DNA of 64,000 nucleotides from Flavobacterium tistrianum (lineage in GTDB: Bacteria > Bacteroidota > Bacteroidia > Flavobacteriales > Flavobacteriaceae): contig NZ_QJRH01000073.1 in the NCBI RefSeq assembly GCF_003254545.1, positions 558,001 through 622,000 of the forward strand, written 5' to 3'. Each line of letters begins with the position of its first letter. Position 1 is the first letter of the stretch. Below, one piece after another: positions 53,506 through 61,932 of this stretch. A model generated the notes under the pieces. It worked only from the letters and a program-made list of their open reading frames with translations. It was not told the origin of the DNA and made no database searches. Made by a program: the position numbers and the translations under genes.

Positions 53506-53656
53506 TGTATTTAGCATGAATTTTCTCCTTTTCTCTTAAAACCTTTAATATTTTTTCTAAACTATAACCACGAAAAAACCATCTTTAATTAGTGTAAAAA
53601 CAACAATTATAGTTCTATAAATCAAAACTTTAAAAGATAAATATTTTATAAAATAA

Positions 53657-53686
53657 TTTGAAATTATTTTAATTCTTTTACATTTG
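53657..53686 (+). promoter_or_regulatory. Promoter of the pectate lyase gene
   Basis: TTTG (53657-53660), 18 bp, TACATTTG (53679-53686). Both elements match the Bacteroidota consensus. The expected start is near 53692, leaving a leader of about 44 bases. Confidence 0.7.
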
Positions 53687-53735
53687 TGCAATCGATTACA
53701 TTAACCAATAAACCACAAAAAACCACACTTAAGAA

Positions 53736-55052
53736 ATGAAAACAAAACTTATATTATTAGCATTGCTTTTACCTTGCTCCTTTTTGTTTGCTCAAAATTA
53801 CTTTATGAGCGCACCTGAAGGATTTGGCGCTTCTGCGATTGGCGGAGGAAGCGCAACTCCTGTTACTGTAACTACTCTAGCCGATTTAACAGCAAAACTG
53901 AAATTGACCACTCCGCAAGTAATTTTAGTTTCAGGAACTATTAATTGCACGTACACAAGTTTGCTCGTAAATGACAAAACCATAATCGGCCTTCCGGGTG
54001 CTAGATTAGTAAATCTAGATCAAACCGCAACGGGTTCGGGAATTTTGAGTTTAAAACCTGGGTCGAATAATATTATCATTAGGAATTTAATTTTTGAAGG
54101 CCCTGGCGCTTATGATGTCGATGGACGTGATAACCTAACTTCTGAAGCAACGAATCTTTGGGTCGATCACTGTGAATTTCAAGATGGAATGGATGGCAAT
54201 TTTGACAATAAAGGTGCCGCTGATAACGTAACAGTTTCTTGGTGTAAATTTATTTACTTGAAAGCTCCAAAAGCTGGAGGTTCTGGCGGAGCCGATGATC
54301 ACCGTTTTTCTGATTTAGTTGGCTCTTCTAAAACCGACGCTCCTGCCGACGGACATTACAGTATTACTTTTAAAGACTGTTATTGGGCTGAAGGCTGTAA
54401 AGAGAGAATGCCAAGAGCCAGAAATGCTGAACTTCATATTTTAAATTGTTATTATAATACGTCTGTTTCGGGTTCGTTAGCCATTGGTTTAGGTGGCGGA
54501 AGCAACAATACAAGTTGTTATGTAGAAGGAACTGACTTTGCTAAAATCGGAACTGCTTTTAAAAATTATATAAGCACTGATGGCGGAACAATTGGAATTG
54601 CTTTTTCAGATTGCTTGAATGCGCCTGCAAATTCAGGAACGCCAGTAACAAAACCTTCGTACACTTATAGCGTTCTGCCAATTGGTAATGTTGCGGGATA
54701 TATTTCAAATGCTACATGCGGAGCCGGAGCAACGCTTCAGGTTACCGCTCAAGGCGTTCTTTCTACAAGCTGTAATAATTTAGGACTTAATGAAAATGCA
54801 AATAATCTGGATTTGAAGTATTATCCATCAGTTATAAATCGCCTTTTGAATATTGATTTTTCAAGTTCTGATAATGGTTTAGCAGAAGTGAATTTATTTT
54901 CTTCTAATGGATCAAAAATTTATTCACATTCTCAAAATGTTTCTCCAGACGAAAAATTAGAATTAAACGTCGGAAATCTTGCAAAAGGCATTTATGTGTG
55001 CAAAGTACAAATTGACAATCGAAGCAAAACATTTAAACTAGTAAAAAACTAA
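53736..55052 (+). CDS. Secreted pectate lyase (PL1) with type IX secretion sorting domain
   Basis: A 438-residue exported enzyme. Signal peptide 1-19 (ending FLFAQ). The PL1 parallel beta-helix is at about 30-340: IIIRNLIFEG, LWVDHCEFQDGMDGNFDNKG with calcium-binding Asp residues, NVTVSWCKF, DDHRFSDLVGSSKTD and RMPRARNAELHILNCYY. It cleaves polygalacturonate by beta-elimination. The last 75 residues are a type-A T9SS C-terminal domain (YPSVINRLLNIDF, then NLAKGIYVCKVQIDNRSKTF, KLVKN), so it is transported by the gliding-motility secretion system and attached or released at the surface. It is monocistronic with its own promoter and terminator. Confidence 0.92.
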   Translation: MKTKLILLALLLPCSFLFAQNYFMSAPEGFGASAIGGGSATPVTVTTLADLTAKLKLTTPQVILVSGTINCTYTSLLVNDKTIIGLPGARLVNLDQTATGSGILSLKPGSNNIIIRNLIFEGPGAYDVDGRDNLTSEATNLWVDHCEFQDGMDGNFDNKGAADNVTVSWCKFIYLKAPKAGGSGGADDHRFSDLVGSSKTDAPADGHYSITFKDCYWAEGCKERMPRARNAELHILNCYYNTSVSGSLAIGLGGGSNNTSCYVEGTDFAKIGTAFKNYISTDGGTIGIAFSDCLNAPANSGTPVTKPSYTYSVLPIGNVAGYISNATCGAGATLQVTAQGVLSTSCNNLGLNENANNLDLKYYPSVINRLLNIDFSSSDNGLAEVNLFSSNGSKIYSHSQNVSPDEKLELNVGNLAKGIYVCKVQIDNRSKTFKLVKN

Positions 55053-55065
55053 TTCTTCTATAAAT

Positions 55066-55098
55066 CAAAAGGTCATTGAACAAATCAATGACCTTTTT
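55066..55098. terminator. Bidirectional terminator between pectate lyase and argH
   Basis: A perfect 13-bp stem AAAAGGTCATTGA (55067-55079) / TCAATGACCTTTT (55085-55097), flanked by a T-run. On the argH side a TTTTTACATTTCACTTTTTA repeat fills the remaining bases up to the argH stop. Confidence 0.88.
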
Positions 55099-55133
55099 AC
55101 TTTTTACATTTCACTTTTTACATCTTACAGAAA

Positions 55134-56414
55134 TTAAAAAGCTGCTTTCATTTTATCTTTTATCGCATCAAGGCATAAATTATTAATACTGCCTTCGTGC
55201 GTGTGTTTTGTCTCTTTTGGAGATTTGTACGTTCCAGCTTCCAATTGTTCGGCAACAGCTTTGTACGCATCTCTAAACGGCATTCCTGCAACCACCATTT
55301 CGTTTAAAGTATCTACTGTAAACAAATAATCATATTTTTTATCTTCTAAAATATGATCCTTTACCGTAATATCTTTTATTGAGAAAATTGCAATATCTAA
55401 ACAAGCTTTTAGGTTTTGAATCGCTGGAAACAAACCTTCTTTTAAAAGCTGTAAATCTCTGTGATAGCCGCTTGGAAGATTATTAGTAATTAAAGTGATT
55501 TCGTAAGGAAGCGCCTGAATCTTATTGCATTTTCCTCTGATTAATTCGAAAACATCCGGATTTTTCTTGTGAGGCATAATACTAGAACCTGTTGTAAGAT
55601 GCGCTGGAAGACCAATAAAATCAAAGTTCTGGCTCATGTACAAACAAACGTCCATTGCAAATTTTGATAACGTTCCAGCAACGCTCGTCATAGCAAACGC
55701 AACTGTTTTCTCAGCTTTTCCACGACTCATTTGTGCAGCAACAGCATTGTATTTCAAAGTTTCAAAACCTAATTCCTGTGTTGTAAATGTTCTGTTGATT
55801 GGAAATGAGCTTCCGTAACCCGCAGCAGAACCTAACGGATTCTGATCTACAATTTTTGAAGCTGCGTTCAGCATTGTAATATCATCAATCAGACTTTCAG
55901 CGTAAGCAGAAAACCACATTCCGAAAGACGATGGCATTGCGATTTGCAAATGCGTATAGCCTGGCAATAAAATGTTTTGATGTTTTTCTGCCGATTCCAT
56001 CAACAAGTCAAAAAGTGTTTTAACCTGCTCTTTTATTGCTTTTAATTCGTCTTTTAAATACAAATGAACATCTACTAAAACCTGATCATTACGAGAACGC
56101 GCGGTGTGGATTTTCTTTCCAGCATCGCCTAGTTTTACAGTTAAAAGATATTCTATTTTGGAATGTACGTCTTCAAAACTGTCTTCGATTTCGAAATTTC
56201 CAACTACAATATCCGCAATAATTTCGTTTAAAGCATCAACTAAAGATGTTGTTTCTTCTGAAGTTAACAAACCAATTTGCCCAAGCATTTTAGCATGAGC
56301 GATTGAACCTAAAGCATCGTATTTTGCTAGAACCAAATCCAGTTCACGATCGTTTCCAACGGTGAATTGTTCGATTTGTTTATCTGTTGGTATTCCTTTT
56401 TCCCAAAGTTTCAT
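55134..56414 (-). CDS. argH: Argininosuccinate lyase
   Basis: A 426-residue member of the fumarase/aspartase superfamily that splits argininosuccinate into arginine and fumarate, the last step of arginine synthesis. DVHSKIEYLLTVKLGDAGKK, HTARSRNDQVLVDVHLYLKDE, GYTHLQIAMPSSFG and the catalytic loop TGSSIMPHKKNPDVFELIRGK are diagnostic. It is the last gene of the arg/pro operon. The gap to argE is a strong palindrome of the CGCCACGAATTC family. Confidence 0.94.
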   Translation of the reverse strand: MKLWEKGIPTDKQIEQFTVGNDRELDLVLAKYDALGSIAHAKMLGQIGLLTSEETTSLVDALNEIIADIVVGNFEIEDSFEDVHSKIEYLLTVKLGDAGKKIHTARSRNDQVLVDVHLYLKDELKAIKEQVKTLFDLLMESAEKHQNILLPGYTHLQIAMPSSFGMWFSAYAESLIDDITMLNAASKIVDQNPLGSAAGYGSSFPINRTFTTQELGFETLKYNAVAAQMSRGKAEKTVAFAMTSVAGTLSKFAMDVCLYMSQNFDFIGLPAHLTTGSSIMPHKKNPDVFELIRGKCNKIQALPYEITLITNNLPSGYHRDLQLLKEGLFPAIQNLKACLDIAIFSIKDITVKDHILEDKKYDYLFTVDTLNEMVVAGMPFRDAYKAVAEQLEAGTYKSPKETKHTHEGSINNLCLDAIKDKMKAAF

Positions 56415-56431
56415 AGGTTATGTTTTTTTTT

Positions 56432-56542
56432 CGCCACGAATTCACGAATTGTTTTTTAAAATCTTTTCGATTATTTTTTTCGAATTAATTCGAATTAATA
56501 TTTCATTTTTGATAGTAAAAAATAATTCGTGAATTCGTGGCG
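56432..56542. repeat. CGCCACGAATTC-family palindromic element in the argE-argH gap
   Basis: The arms CGCCACGAATTCACGAATT and AATTCGTGAATTCGTGGCG are perfect complements, extended by T- and A-runs. Between them lies the smaller palindrome CGAATTAATTCG. It begins 11-12 bases after the argE stop. Confidence 0.82.
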
Positions 56543-56554
56543 GTTTTTCTTTTC

Positions 56555-57625
56555 TTATAATTTAAAGAAACCGGTTAGTATTTTGATATACAGGTCGACT
56601 CCTTCTACAATTTCATTTACAAAAATAAATTCATCTGCTGAATGCGAACGCAATGTTTCTCCTGGTCCTAATTTCAAAGACTGACAGCTTAAAACCGATT
56701 GATCTGAAAGTGTTGGTGAACCATAAGTTGTTCTTCCTAATGAAATTCCTGCCTGAACCAAACCATGCTCGATTGGAATAGACGATGAATTCAAGTGCAT
56801 AGATCTTGGTGTTACTTCGGCATTTACGTTTGCTTTTACAACTTCCAAAATTTCAGCGTTAGTGTAACGATCTGTTACACGAATATCCACAACCAAATCA
56901 CATTCTGAAGGCACAACATTATGTTGTTTTCCAGCATTAATCTGGGTTACAGTCATTTTTACAGGACCTAAAACGTCTGAAATTTTGTCGAACTTATAGT
57001 TTTTAAACCATTCCATTACCGGAATTGATTTGTATAAAGCATTATCATCGTTTTGATGCGCCGCATGGCTTGCTGTTCCTTTTACTTTTACATCTAAAAC
57101 CAAAAGACCTTTTTCTGCAACTGCTAATTGCATTAAAGTCGGTTCACCCACAATTGCGCAATCCAATTCTGGCAAGTGTTTTAAAACGCTGTTTAAACCA
57201 TTTTTCCCGCTGCTTTCTTCTTCTGCCGAAGCAACGATAACAATATTGTGCGATAAATTTTGGTTTTCGTAAAAATATACAAATGTTGCCAATAAAGACA
57301 CTAGACATCCTCCGGCATCATTACTTCCTAAACCGAATAATTTACCGTCTTTTTCAATTGCCTTAAACGGATCGTTAGTGTAGGCTTGATTTGGTCTTAC
57401 GGTATCGTGATGTGAGTTTAATAAAAGTGTTGGTTTGTTTTCGTCGAAATATTTGTTGAAAGCCCACACATTGTTGTTTTCTCTCTTGAATGGAATTTCA
57501 TTCTGATTGAACCAATTTTCGATTAAAAGAGCCGTTTGATCTTCTTCACTTGAAAATGAAGGGGCTTCGATTAGACTTTTTAATAAACTAATTGCTTCTT
57601 GGGTAAGCGTATCTATATTTTTCAT
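56555..57625 (-). CDS. argE: N-acyl-L-ornithine (acetyl/succinyl) deacylase, M20 family
   Basis: A 356-residue zinc peptidase-fold enzyme releasing ornithine or citrulline from its N-acyl derivative. Metal ligands: His73 and Asp74 in LLNSHHDTVRPN, Asp103 in GSNDAGGCLVSL, Glu136-137 region in VASAEEESSGKNGL. A dimerisation domain follows at about 165-285. It sits between argB and argH in the arg operon. Because the operon's transcarbamylase is of the succinylornithine type, it probably acts on the N-succinyl or N-acetyl citrulline intermediate. Confidence 0.9.
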   Translation of the reverse strand: MKNIDTLTQEAISLLKSLIEAPSFSSEEDQTALLIENWFNQNEIPFKRENNNVWAFNKYFDENKPTLLLNSHHDTVRPNQAYTNDPFKAIEKDGKLFGLGSNDAGGCLVSLLATFVYFYENQNLSHNIVIVASAEEESSGKNGLNSVLKHLPELDCAIVGEPTLMQLAVAEKGLLVLDVKVKGTASHAAHQNDDNALYKSIPVMEWFKNYKFDKISDVLGPVKMTVTQINAGKQHNVVPSECDLVVDIRVTDRYTNAEILEVVKANVNAEVTPRSMHLNSSSIPIEHGLVQAGISLGRTTYGSPTLSDQSVLSCQSLKLGPGETLRSHSADEFIFVNEIVEGVDLYIKILTGFFKL

Positions 57626-57631
57626 TTCTAT

Positions 57632-57668
57632 TAGGTACTGAGATGCTAAGATTCTAAGGTTCTAAGTT
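57632..57668. repeat. CTAAG-family repeat arm in the argB-argE gap
   Basis: AGGTACTGAGATGCTAAGAT with TCTAAGGTTCTAAG lies just upstream of the argE ATG. Unlike at 58680, no complementary CTAAG arm follows; the other half of the gap is of the CCACGAATT family. Confidence 0.65.
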
Positions 57669-57767
57669 TTTTCTAAACTTATGTCACTATAGTCAATCTT
57701 AACCTAAATTTAATTGGCGCAAATTTCTTAAATTAATATTTAAAAGTACTGCGCAACTCTCTTTTTT

Positions 57768-57898
57768 TGCCACTAATTACACGAATTTTCGCAAATTATT
57801 TTTTTGTTTTAGATTTAAAATCAAAATGAACTTTTTAATGTTTATCTAAAATTATTTTCTCTTTTAACAGCAAAAATCAAAGTCAATTCGTGGCAACA
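57768..57898. repeat. GCCACTAATTACACGAATT-family palindromic element in the argB-argE gap
   Basis: The left arm TTTGCCACTAATTACACGAA and the right arm CAATTCGTGGCAACATT are imperfect complements of the CCACGAATTC family. It ends four bases from the argB stop. Confidence 0.65.
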
Positions 57899-57902
57899 TT
57901 TT

Positions 57903-58679
57903 TTACAATGTAATTGTTGTATGTGGAATATCTGAATTTTGAAGCATTTTGTGATGTCCAATTTTGATTTTCTGAACACCTCTTGATAAACTATTGAAAC
58001 AGTTATCCAATTTTGGAATCATTCCGGAATGAATTACTTTTTCTTCTTTTAGTTTTTGATATAAAGCTTCATTTATTTCTGTTATTACAGATGAATCATC
58101 TTCTGAATCTTGTAAAACGCCTTGTTTTTCGAAACAATAAGTCAGCGTAACATCAAAAACTTCAGATAAAGCAATTGATAGTTCACTTGCGATTGTATCA
58201 GCATTGGTGTTTAACAATTGTCCGTTTTTGTCGTGTGTAATAGCACAGAAAACGGGAACAACTCCAGCTTCTAATAAAGTCGCTAATAATTTTGTGTTTA
58301 CTTGTTTTACATCGCCTACAAATCCGTAATCGATTGTTGGGTGGTTTCTTTTCGTTGATTGAATTAAATTTCCGTCAGCACCAGAAAAACCAATTGCGTT
58401 ATTGTCTTTTGCCTGCAATTGCGCTACAATATGTTTGTTGATTTGTCCGGCATAAATCATCACGACAACATCAAGCATTGGAGCATCTGTAATTCGGCGT
58501 CCGTCAATCATTTGCGGAACTAATCCAATACTCTGCGCCATTTTCGTAGCCGATTTTCCACCTCCGTGAACTAAAACTTTATAGCCTTCTATTTTAGCAA
58601 AATCGGTTAAGAATTGTTCTAATTCTGCTGGATTATCGATGATGTTTCCACCTATTTTGATTACGGTAACTTTTTTCAT
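57903..58679 (-). CDS. argB: Acetylglutamate (N-acylglutamate) kinase
   Basis: A 258-residue amino-acid kinase that phosphorylates N-acylglutamate. VIKIGGNIIDNPAELEQFL is the phosphate loop, VLVHGGGKSATKMAQSIG the substrate loop, GFSGADGNLIQSTK and NTNADTIASELSIAL the C-terminal ATP region. It sits between argF' and argE. Its ATG is directly preceded by a CTAAG-family element (CTTAGTACCTC then ATG), so translation must start without a Shine-Dalgarno sequence. In Bacteroidota the kinase can act on acetyl- or succinyl-glutamate. Confidence 0.92.
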   Translation of the reverse strand: MKKVTVIKIGGNIIDNPAELEQFLTDFAKIEGYKVLVHGGGKSATKMAQSIGLVPQMIDGRRITDAPMLDVVVMIYAGQINKHIVAQLQAKDNNAIGFSGADGNLIQSTKRNHPTIDYGFVGDVKQVNTKLLATLLEAGVVPVFCAITHDKNGQLLNTNADTIASELSIALSEVFDVTLTYCFEKQGVLQDSEDDSSVITEINEALYQKLKEEKVIHSGMIPKLDNCFNSLSRGVQKIKIGHHKMLQNSDIPHTTITL

Positions 58680-58768
58680 GAGGTACTAAGTTGCTAAGGT
58701 TCTAAGGGACTAAGGCTTTTGTTAGGCAAGTTCCTTAGCATCTTAGAAACTTAGAACCTTAGCACCTC
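58680..58768. repeat. CTAAG-family palindromic element between argF' and argB
   Basis: The left arm GAGGTACTAAGTTGCTAAGG with TTCTAAGGGACTAAGG and the right arm CCTTAGCATCTTAGAAAC with TTAGAACCTTAGCACCTC are complements in register. It spans the gap exactly: it touches the argB ATG on one side and reaches within six bases of the argF' stop on the other. Confidence 0.85.
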
Positions 58769-58774
58769 AAAAAA

Positions 58775-59728
58775 CTATATTTTTTTAAGAATCTTTTGTA
58801 AAACTAATTGCGCAGAATACGTTCTATTATTTGCTTGTTCAATTACAATTGAATTTTCTCCATCTAAAACTTCATCAGTAACAATTACATTACGACGAAC
58901 CGGAAGACAGTGCATGAATTTTCCGTTGTTGGTTAAAGCCATTTTTTCAGCTGTTACTGTCCAATTTGGATCGCTGTTGGTTACTTTTCCGTAATCGTTG
59001 AAATTACTCCAATTTTTAACATAAACGAAATCGGCATTTTCGAAAGCTTTGTCTTGATCATATTCTATTTTACAATCTTGTGTGATTTCTGGACTTAGTT
59101 CGTAACCCTCTGGATGCGTGATTACAAAATCCATATCTTTTTGCATCTGCATCATTTCTACGAATGAATTAGCAACTGCCTGCGGTAATGCTTTTGGATG
59201 TGGCGCCCACGAAAGAACAACTTTTGGTTTGTTTTTGTGTCTAGGCTTGAATTCTTCCATTGTAATTGCATCTGCCAACGACTGTAATGGGTGACGAATA
59301 GCACTTTCCATATTTACGATTGGCACTGTAGCGTATTTCAAAAATCCTGAAATTACAGTTTCTTGATAATCTTTTTCTTTATCAACCAAACCTGCGAAAG
59401 CACGAATCGCAATAATATCACAGTATTGCGAAACTACTTCTGCAGCTTCTTTGATGTGTTCTGAAGCACCAGAATTCATTACCGCTCCGTCTTCAAATTC
59501 TAATGTCCATCCTTCGTTGGTAAAATTCATTACCATAACGTTCATTCCTAAGTTCATGGCCGCTTTTTGAGTACTCAAACGCGTTCTTAAACTCGGATTG
59601 AAGAATAACATTCCAAGAGTTTTATTCTTCCCTAAACTCTGATTTTTAAGCGGATTCTTTTTGATTTTGATCGCTTGTTTTACCCATTTTGATAATGAGC
59701 TGATGTCTTTTATTGAAATATAGTTCAT
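58775..59728 (-). CDS. argF': N-succinyl-L-ornithine carbamoyltransferase (Bacteroidota ArgF')
   Basis: A 317-residue transcarbamylase making N-acyl-citrulline from carbamoyl phosphate. The phosphate loop is FFNPSLRTRLSTQKAAMNLG in place of the usual STRTR, and the protein shows WTLEFEDGAVMNSGASEHIKEAA and ESAIRHPLQSLADA. The latter blocks are typical of the acetyl-/succinyl-ornithine branch, not the ordinary ornithine enzyme. The residue before EH is Ser89. As I recall, at this site Glu (Xanthomonas) specifies acetylornithine and Pro/Ser/Val specify succinylornithine, so the succinyl substrate is favoured. It lies between proB and argB. Confidence 0.88.
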   Translation of the reverse strand: MNYISIKDISSLSKWVKQAIKIKKNPLKNQSLGKNKTLGMLFFNPSLRTRLSTQKAAMNLGMNVMVMNFTNEGWTLEFEDGAVMNSGASEHIKEAAEVVSQYCDIIAIRAFAGLVDKEKDYQETVISGFLKYATVPIVNMESAIRHPLQSLADAITMEEFKPRHKNKPKVVLSWAPHPKALPQAVANSFVEMMQMQKDMDFVITHPEGYELSPEITQDCKIEYDQDKAFENADFVYVKNWSNFNDYGKVTNSDPNWTVTAEKMALTNNGKFMHCLPVRRNVIVTDEVLDGENSIVIEQANNRTYSAQLVLQKILKKI

Positions 59729-59737
59729 GTTTTTTTA

Positions 59738-59802
59738 ATTAGAAAATTTGATAATTTGATAATTAGATAATTGTGTCATTTTCTAATTATCTAATTGACT
59801 CA
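59738..59802. repeat. GATAATT-family palindromic element between proB and argF'
   Basis: The left arm AATTAGAAAATTTGATAATT with TGATAATTAGATAATTG is inverted as CATTTTCTAATTATCTAATTG. It fills the gap, ending directly at the proB stop. Related units occur in the proA-proB gap. Confidence 0.75.
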
Positions 59803-60564
59803 TTAAATTATTTTAGTAAATGGAATTTCGTCTTTCAGTGCCCGCAAAATAAAATTATCATTCAGCCCGTTAACTATCCAAGTTTCTATGTTTGCTGCTT
59901 TTGCAATTCCTGCTGCTTCGATTTTGGACTGCATTCCTCCAGTTCCGTGTGATGATTTTGAATCTCCGATTTCTTTTTCGAGCGATTTTAAATCATTTAC
60001 CAATTTAATCGTTTCCGGAACTTCGTTATGAATGGATTCTTTGGTATAAATTCCGTTTGTATTCGTTGCAATAATCAGAATATCAACATTTAAAAGAACC
60101 GCCGTTAAAGCCGCTAATTTGTCATTATCTCCGAATCGAATCTCATCTGTCGCCACGGTATCATTTTCATTGATAATCGGAATGTAATTGTTTTTAACCA
60201 ATACATTAATGGTGTTTACAATGTTCTTTTTGGTCTGCTCCTTTTCAAAATCAGAATAAGAAAGTAAACACTGAGAAGTATTCAATCCTAAATCCTTAAA
60301 ATTTTCATTGTAAATCCGCATTAAATGTGGCTGTCCGATTGAAGCTAAAGCTTGTTTTACAAAAACATCTTTATCTTGATTATCCAGTTTTACAAATTGT
60401 TTTGCCGCCGCAATTGCTCCTGAACTCACTATGATAAATTCGTATTCGTCGTTCAGAGTTGCAATCTGTATTCCAAGGTCTTCAATCTTTCCCCGCGAAA
60501 TATGATTGGTTTCTTTGGTTAAAGTATTACTTCCTATTTTTAATAAAATTCTCTTTTTTGCCAT
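59803..60564 (-). CDS. proB: Glutamate 5-kinase (no PUA domain)
   Basis: A 253-residue amino-acid kinase that phosphorylates glutamate on the way to proline. LLKIGSNTLTKETNHISRGK is the phosphate loop, FIIVSSGAIAAAKQFV and NENDTVATDEIRFGDNDKLAALTA the substrate and Asp-Asn region, and SHGTGGMQSKIEAAGIA the ATP-binding end. The usual C-terminal PUA domain of the E. coli enzyme (367 residues) is missing, as in many Bacteroidota. It is in the arg operon next to proA, linking proline and arginine synthesis from glutamate. Confidence 0.92.
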   Translation of the reverse strand: MAKKRILLKIGSNTLTKETNHISRGKIEDLGIQIATLNDEYEFIIVSSGAIAAAKQFVKLDNQDKDVFVKQALASIGQPHLMRIYNENFKDLGLNTSQCLLSYSDFEKEQTKKNIVNTINVLVKNNYIPIINENDTVATDEIRFGDNDKLAALTAVLLNVDILIIATNTNGIYTKESIHNEVPETIKLVNDLKSLEKEIGDSKSSHGTGGMQSKIEAAGIAKAANIETWIVNGLNDNFILRALKDEIPFTKII

Positions 60565-60573
60565 TTCTTTAAA

Positions 60574-60658
60574 AGATACTAAGGTTCTAAGATGCTAAGA
60601 TTCTAAGCTTTTTATAGAATTATCTAATTGCCTCAATTATCAAATTATCTCAATTATC
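60574..60658. repeat. Composite CTAAG / ATTATCTAA element between proA and proB
   Basis: The proB-side half is tandem AGATACTAAGGTTCTAAGAT with GCTAAGATTCTAAGC; the proA-side half is tandem AATTATCTAATTGCCTCAAT with TATCAAATTATCTCAATTATC. The second half is in register with the proA stop (AGATAATTGAGATAATT, with TAA the stop codon), so the repeat overlaps the coding end. The two halves are not complementary. Confidence 0.7.
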
Positions 60659-61847
60659 TAATCTGTCCTTCTCCGTAAACGTACCATTTATTGGTTACCA
60701 AATGCTGTAAACCAATTGGACCTCTTTGATGCAATTTATCTGTACTTATCGCTAATTCTCCACCTAAACCAAATTGTCCTCCATCTGTGAATCTGGTTGA
60801 AGCATTTTGATAAACTGCTGCGGCATCTATCGATTCCATAAACTGCTGAGCAGCTTCGTTATCTCTTGTAATAATTGCTGCAGAATGTCCTCCGCAGTAT
60901 TTATTAATCATATCAATGGCATGTTCCTGAGAATCAATTGTTCCGATTACGATTTTATAATCTAAGAATTCTTCGTACCAAATATCTTCGTTCTCGATGG
61001 TTTTGGTATTTTCGAAATTCTCTAACGATTTGTCGACAATTACTTCCACTTTTGATTCGACTAGAGCTTCAATCAACATTGCTGCGAAACCTTCAAAATT
61101 GGGCAGTTTAGAATCTATTAAAACTTTATCCAGAGCATTACAAGCCGAAATTTTAGATGTTTTAGCATTTAAAATTACTTTTAACGCCAAATCAGTATCT
61201 GCCTTTTCATGAACGTAAACAAAATTATTTCCTCGTCCGCTTACGATTACTGGGCAAGTCGCATGCGCTTTTACGAATTCAATTAGTTTTTCGCCTCCTC
61301 GCGGAACTATTAAATCGACTTTTTGAGTTGGTTTTTCTAAAAATGCCTGAGTTTCTGTTCTGTTATAGTTCAGATATTCTACCCAGTCTTTTGAAACTCC
61401 ATTTTCTTCTAAAGCTTTATGCCAAAGACTTACGATTTTCAAGTTTGATTTTAAAGACTCTTTTCCTCCTTTTAATAAAATCTTATTTCCAGATTTAAAA
61501 GCAATTCCGCCCGCTTCGATTGTAACATCTGGACGAGATTCATAAATAATTAAAATCGTTCCGAAAGCAGCTGTTTTATTCACTACTTTAATTCCATTAT
61601 CATGAGTAAAATGAAAACGCTCAATACCGATGGGATCTTCCTGTGAAGCTAACTGATTAAGCGATAAAATCATTTCATCTACTTTTTTATCATCTACTTT
61701 CAGGCGTTCTTCCATCGCTAAATCTGAACCGTCGTAATCAGTAAGATCTTCTTGATTGGTCAAGATTATCTCATTCCGCTCCTGTTCGACCAGCTTTGCC
61801 ATAGTCCGCAAAACAGCGTTGCGTGTTTCAATTGATAATGGTTTCAT
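60654..61847 (-). CDS. proA: Gamma-glutamyl phosphate reductase
   Basis: A 397-residue aldehyde-dehydrogenase-fold enzyme reducing gamma-glutamyl phosphate to glutamate-5-semialdehyde. ESRPDVTIEAGGIAFKSGN carries the NADPH region, LIVPRGGEKLIEFV the middle block, and the active-site Cys236 is in SKISACNALDKVLID. GGHSAAIITRDNEAAQQFM and STRFTDGGQFGLGGELAIST complete the family pattern. It is upstream of proB in the arg operon; its last codons run directly into a GATAATT-type repeat. Confidence 0.93.
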   Translation of the reverse strand: MKPLSIETRNAVLRTMAKLVEQERNEIILTNQEDLTDYDGSDLAMEERLKVDDKKVDEMILSLNQLASQEDPIGIERFHFTHDNGIKVVNKTAAFGTILIIYESRPDVTIEAGGIAFKSGNKILLKGGKESLKSNLKIVSLWHKALEENGVSKDWVEYLNYNRTETQAFLEKPTQKVDLIVPRGGEKLIEFVKAHATCPVIVSGRGNNFVYVHEKADTDLALKVILNAKTSKISACNALDKVLIDSKLPNFEGFAAMLIEALVESKVEVIVDKSLENFENTKTIENEDIWYEEFLDYKIVIGTIDSQEHAIDMINKYCGGHSAAIITRDNEAAQQFMESIDAAAVYQNASTRFTDGGQFGLGGELAISTDKLHQRGPIGLQHLVTNKWYVYGEGQIR

Positions 61848-61860
61848 TTTTTTAGTTTAA

Positions 61861-61918
61861 TTGGTTAATCGTCAATTCGTTTAATCGATTAACCAGTTAA
61901 ACGATTAAACGAATTAAC
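61861..61918. repeat. TTAATCG-family palindromic element between argD and proA
   Basis: The segment GGTTAATCGTCAATTCGTTT with AATCGATTAACCAGTTAAAC and GATTAAACGAATTAAC shows multiple inverted TTAATCG/CGATTAA units. It lies between the proA ATG and the argD stop, 17 bases from the latter. Confidence 0.72.
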
Positions 61919-61932
61919 AGTGTAAGTCAAAC

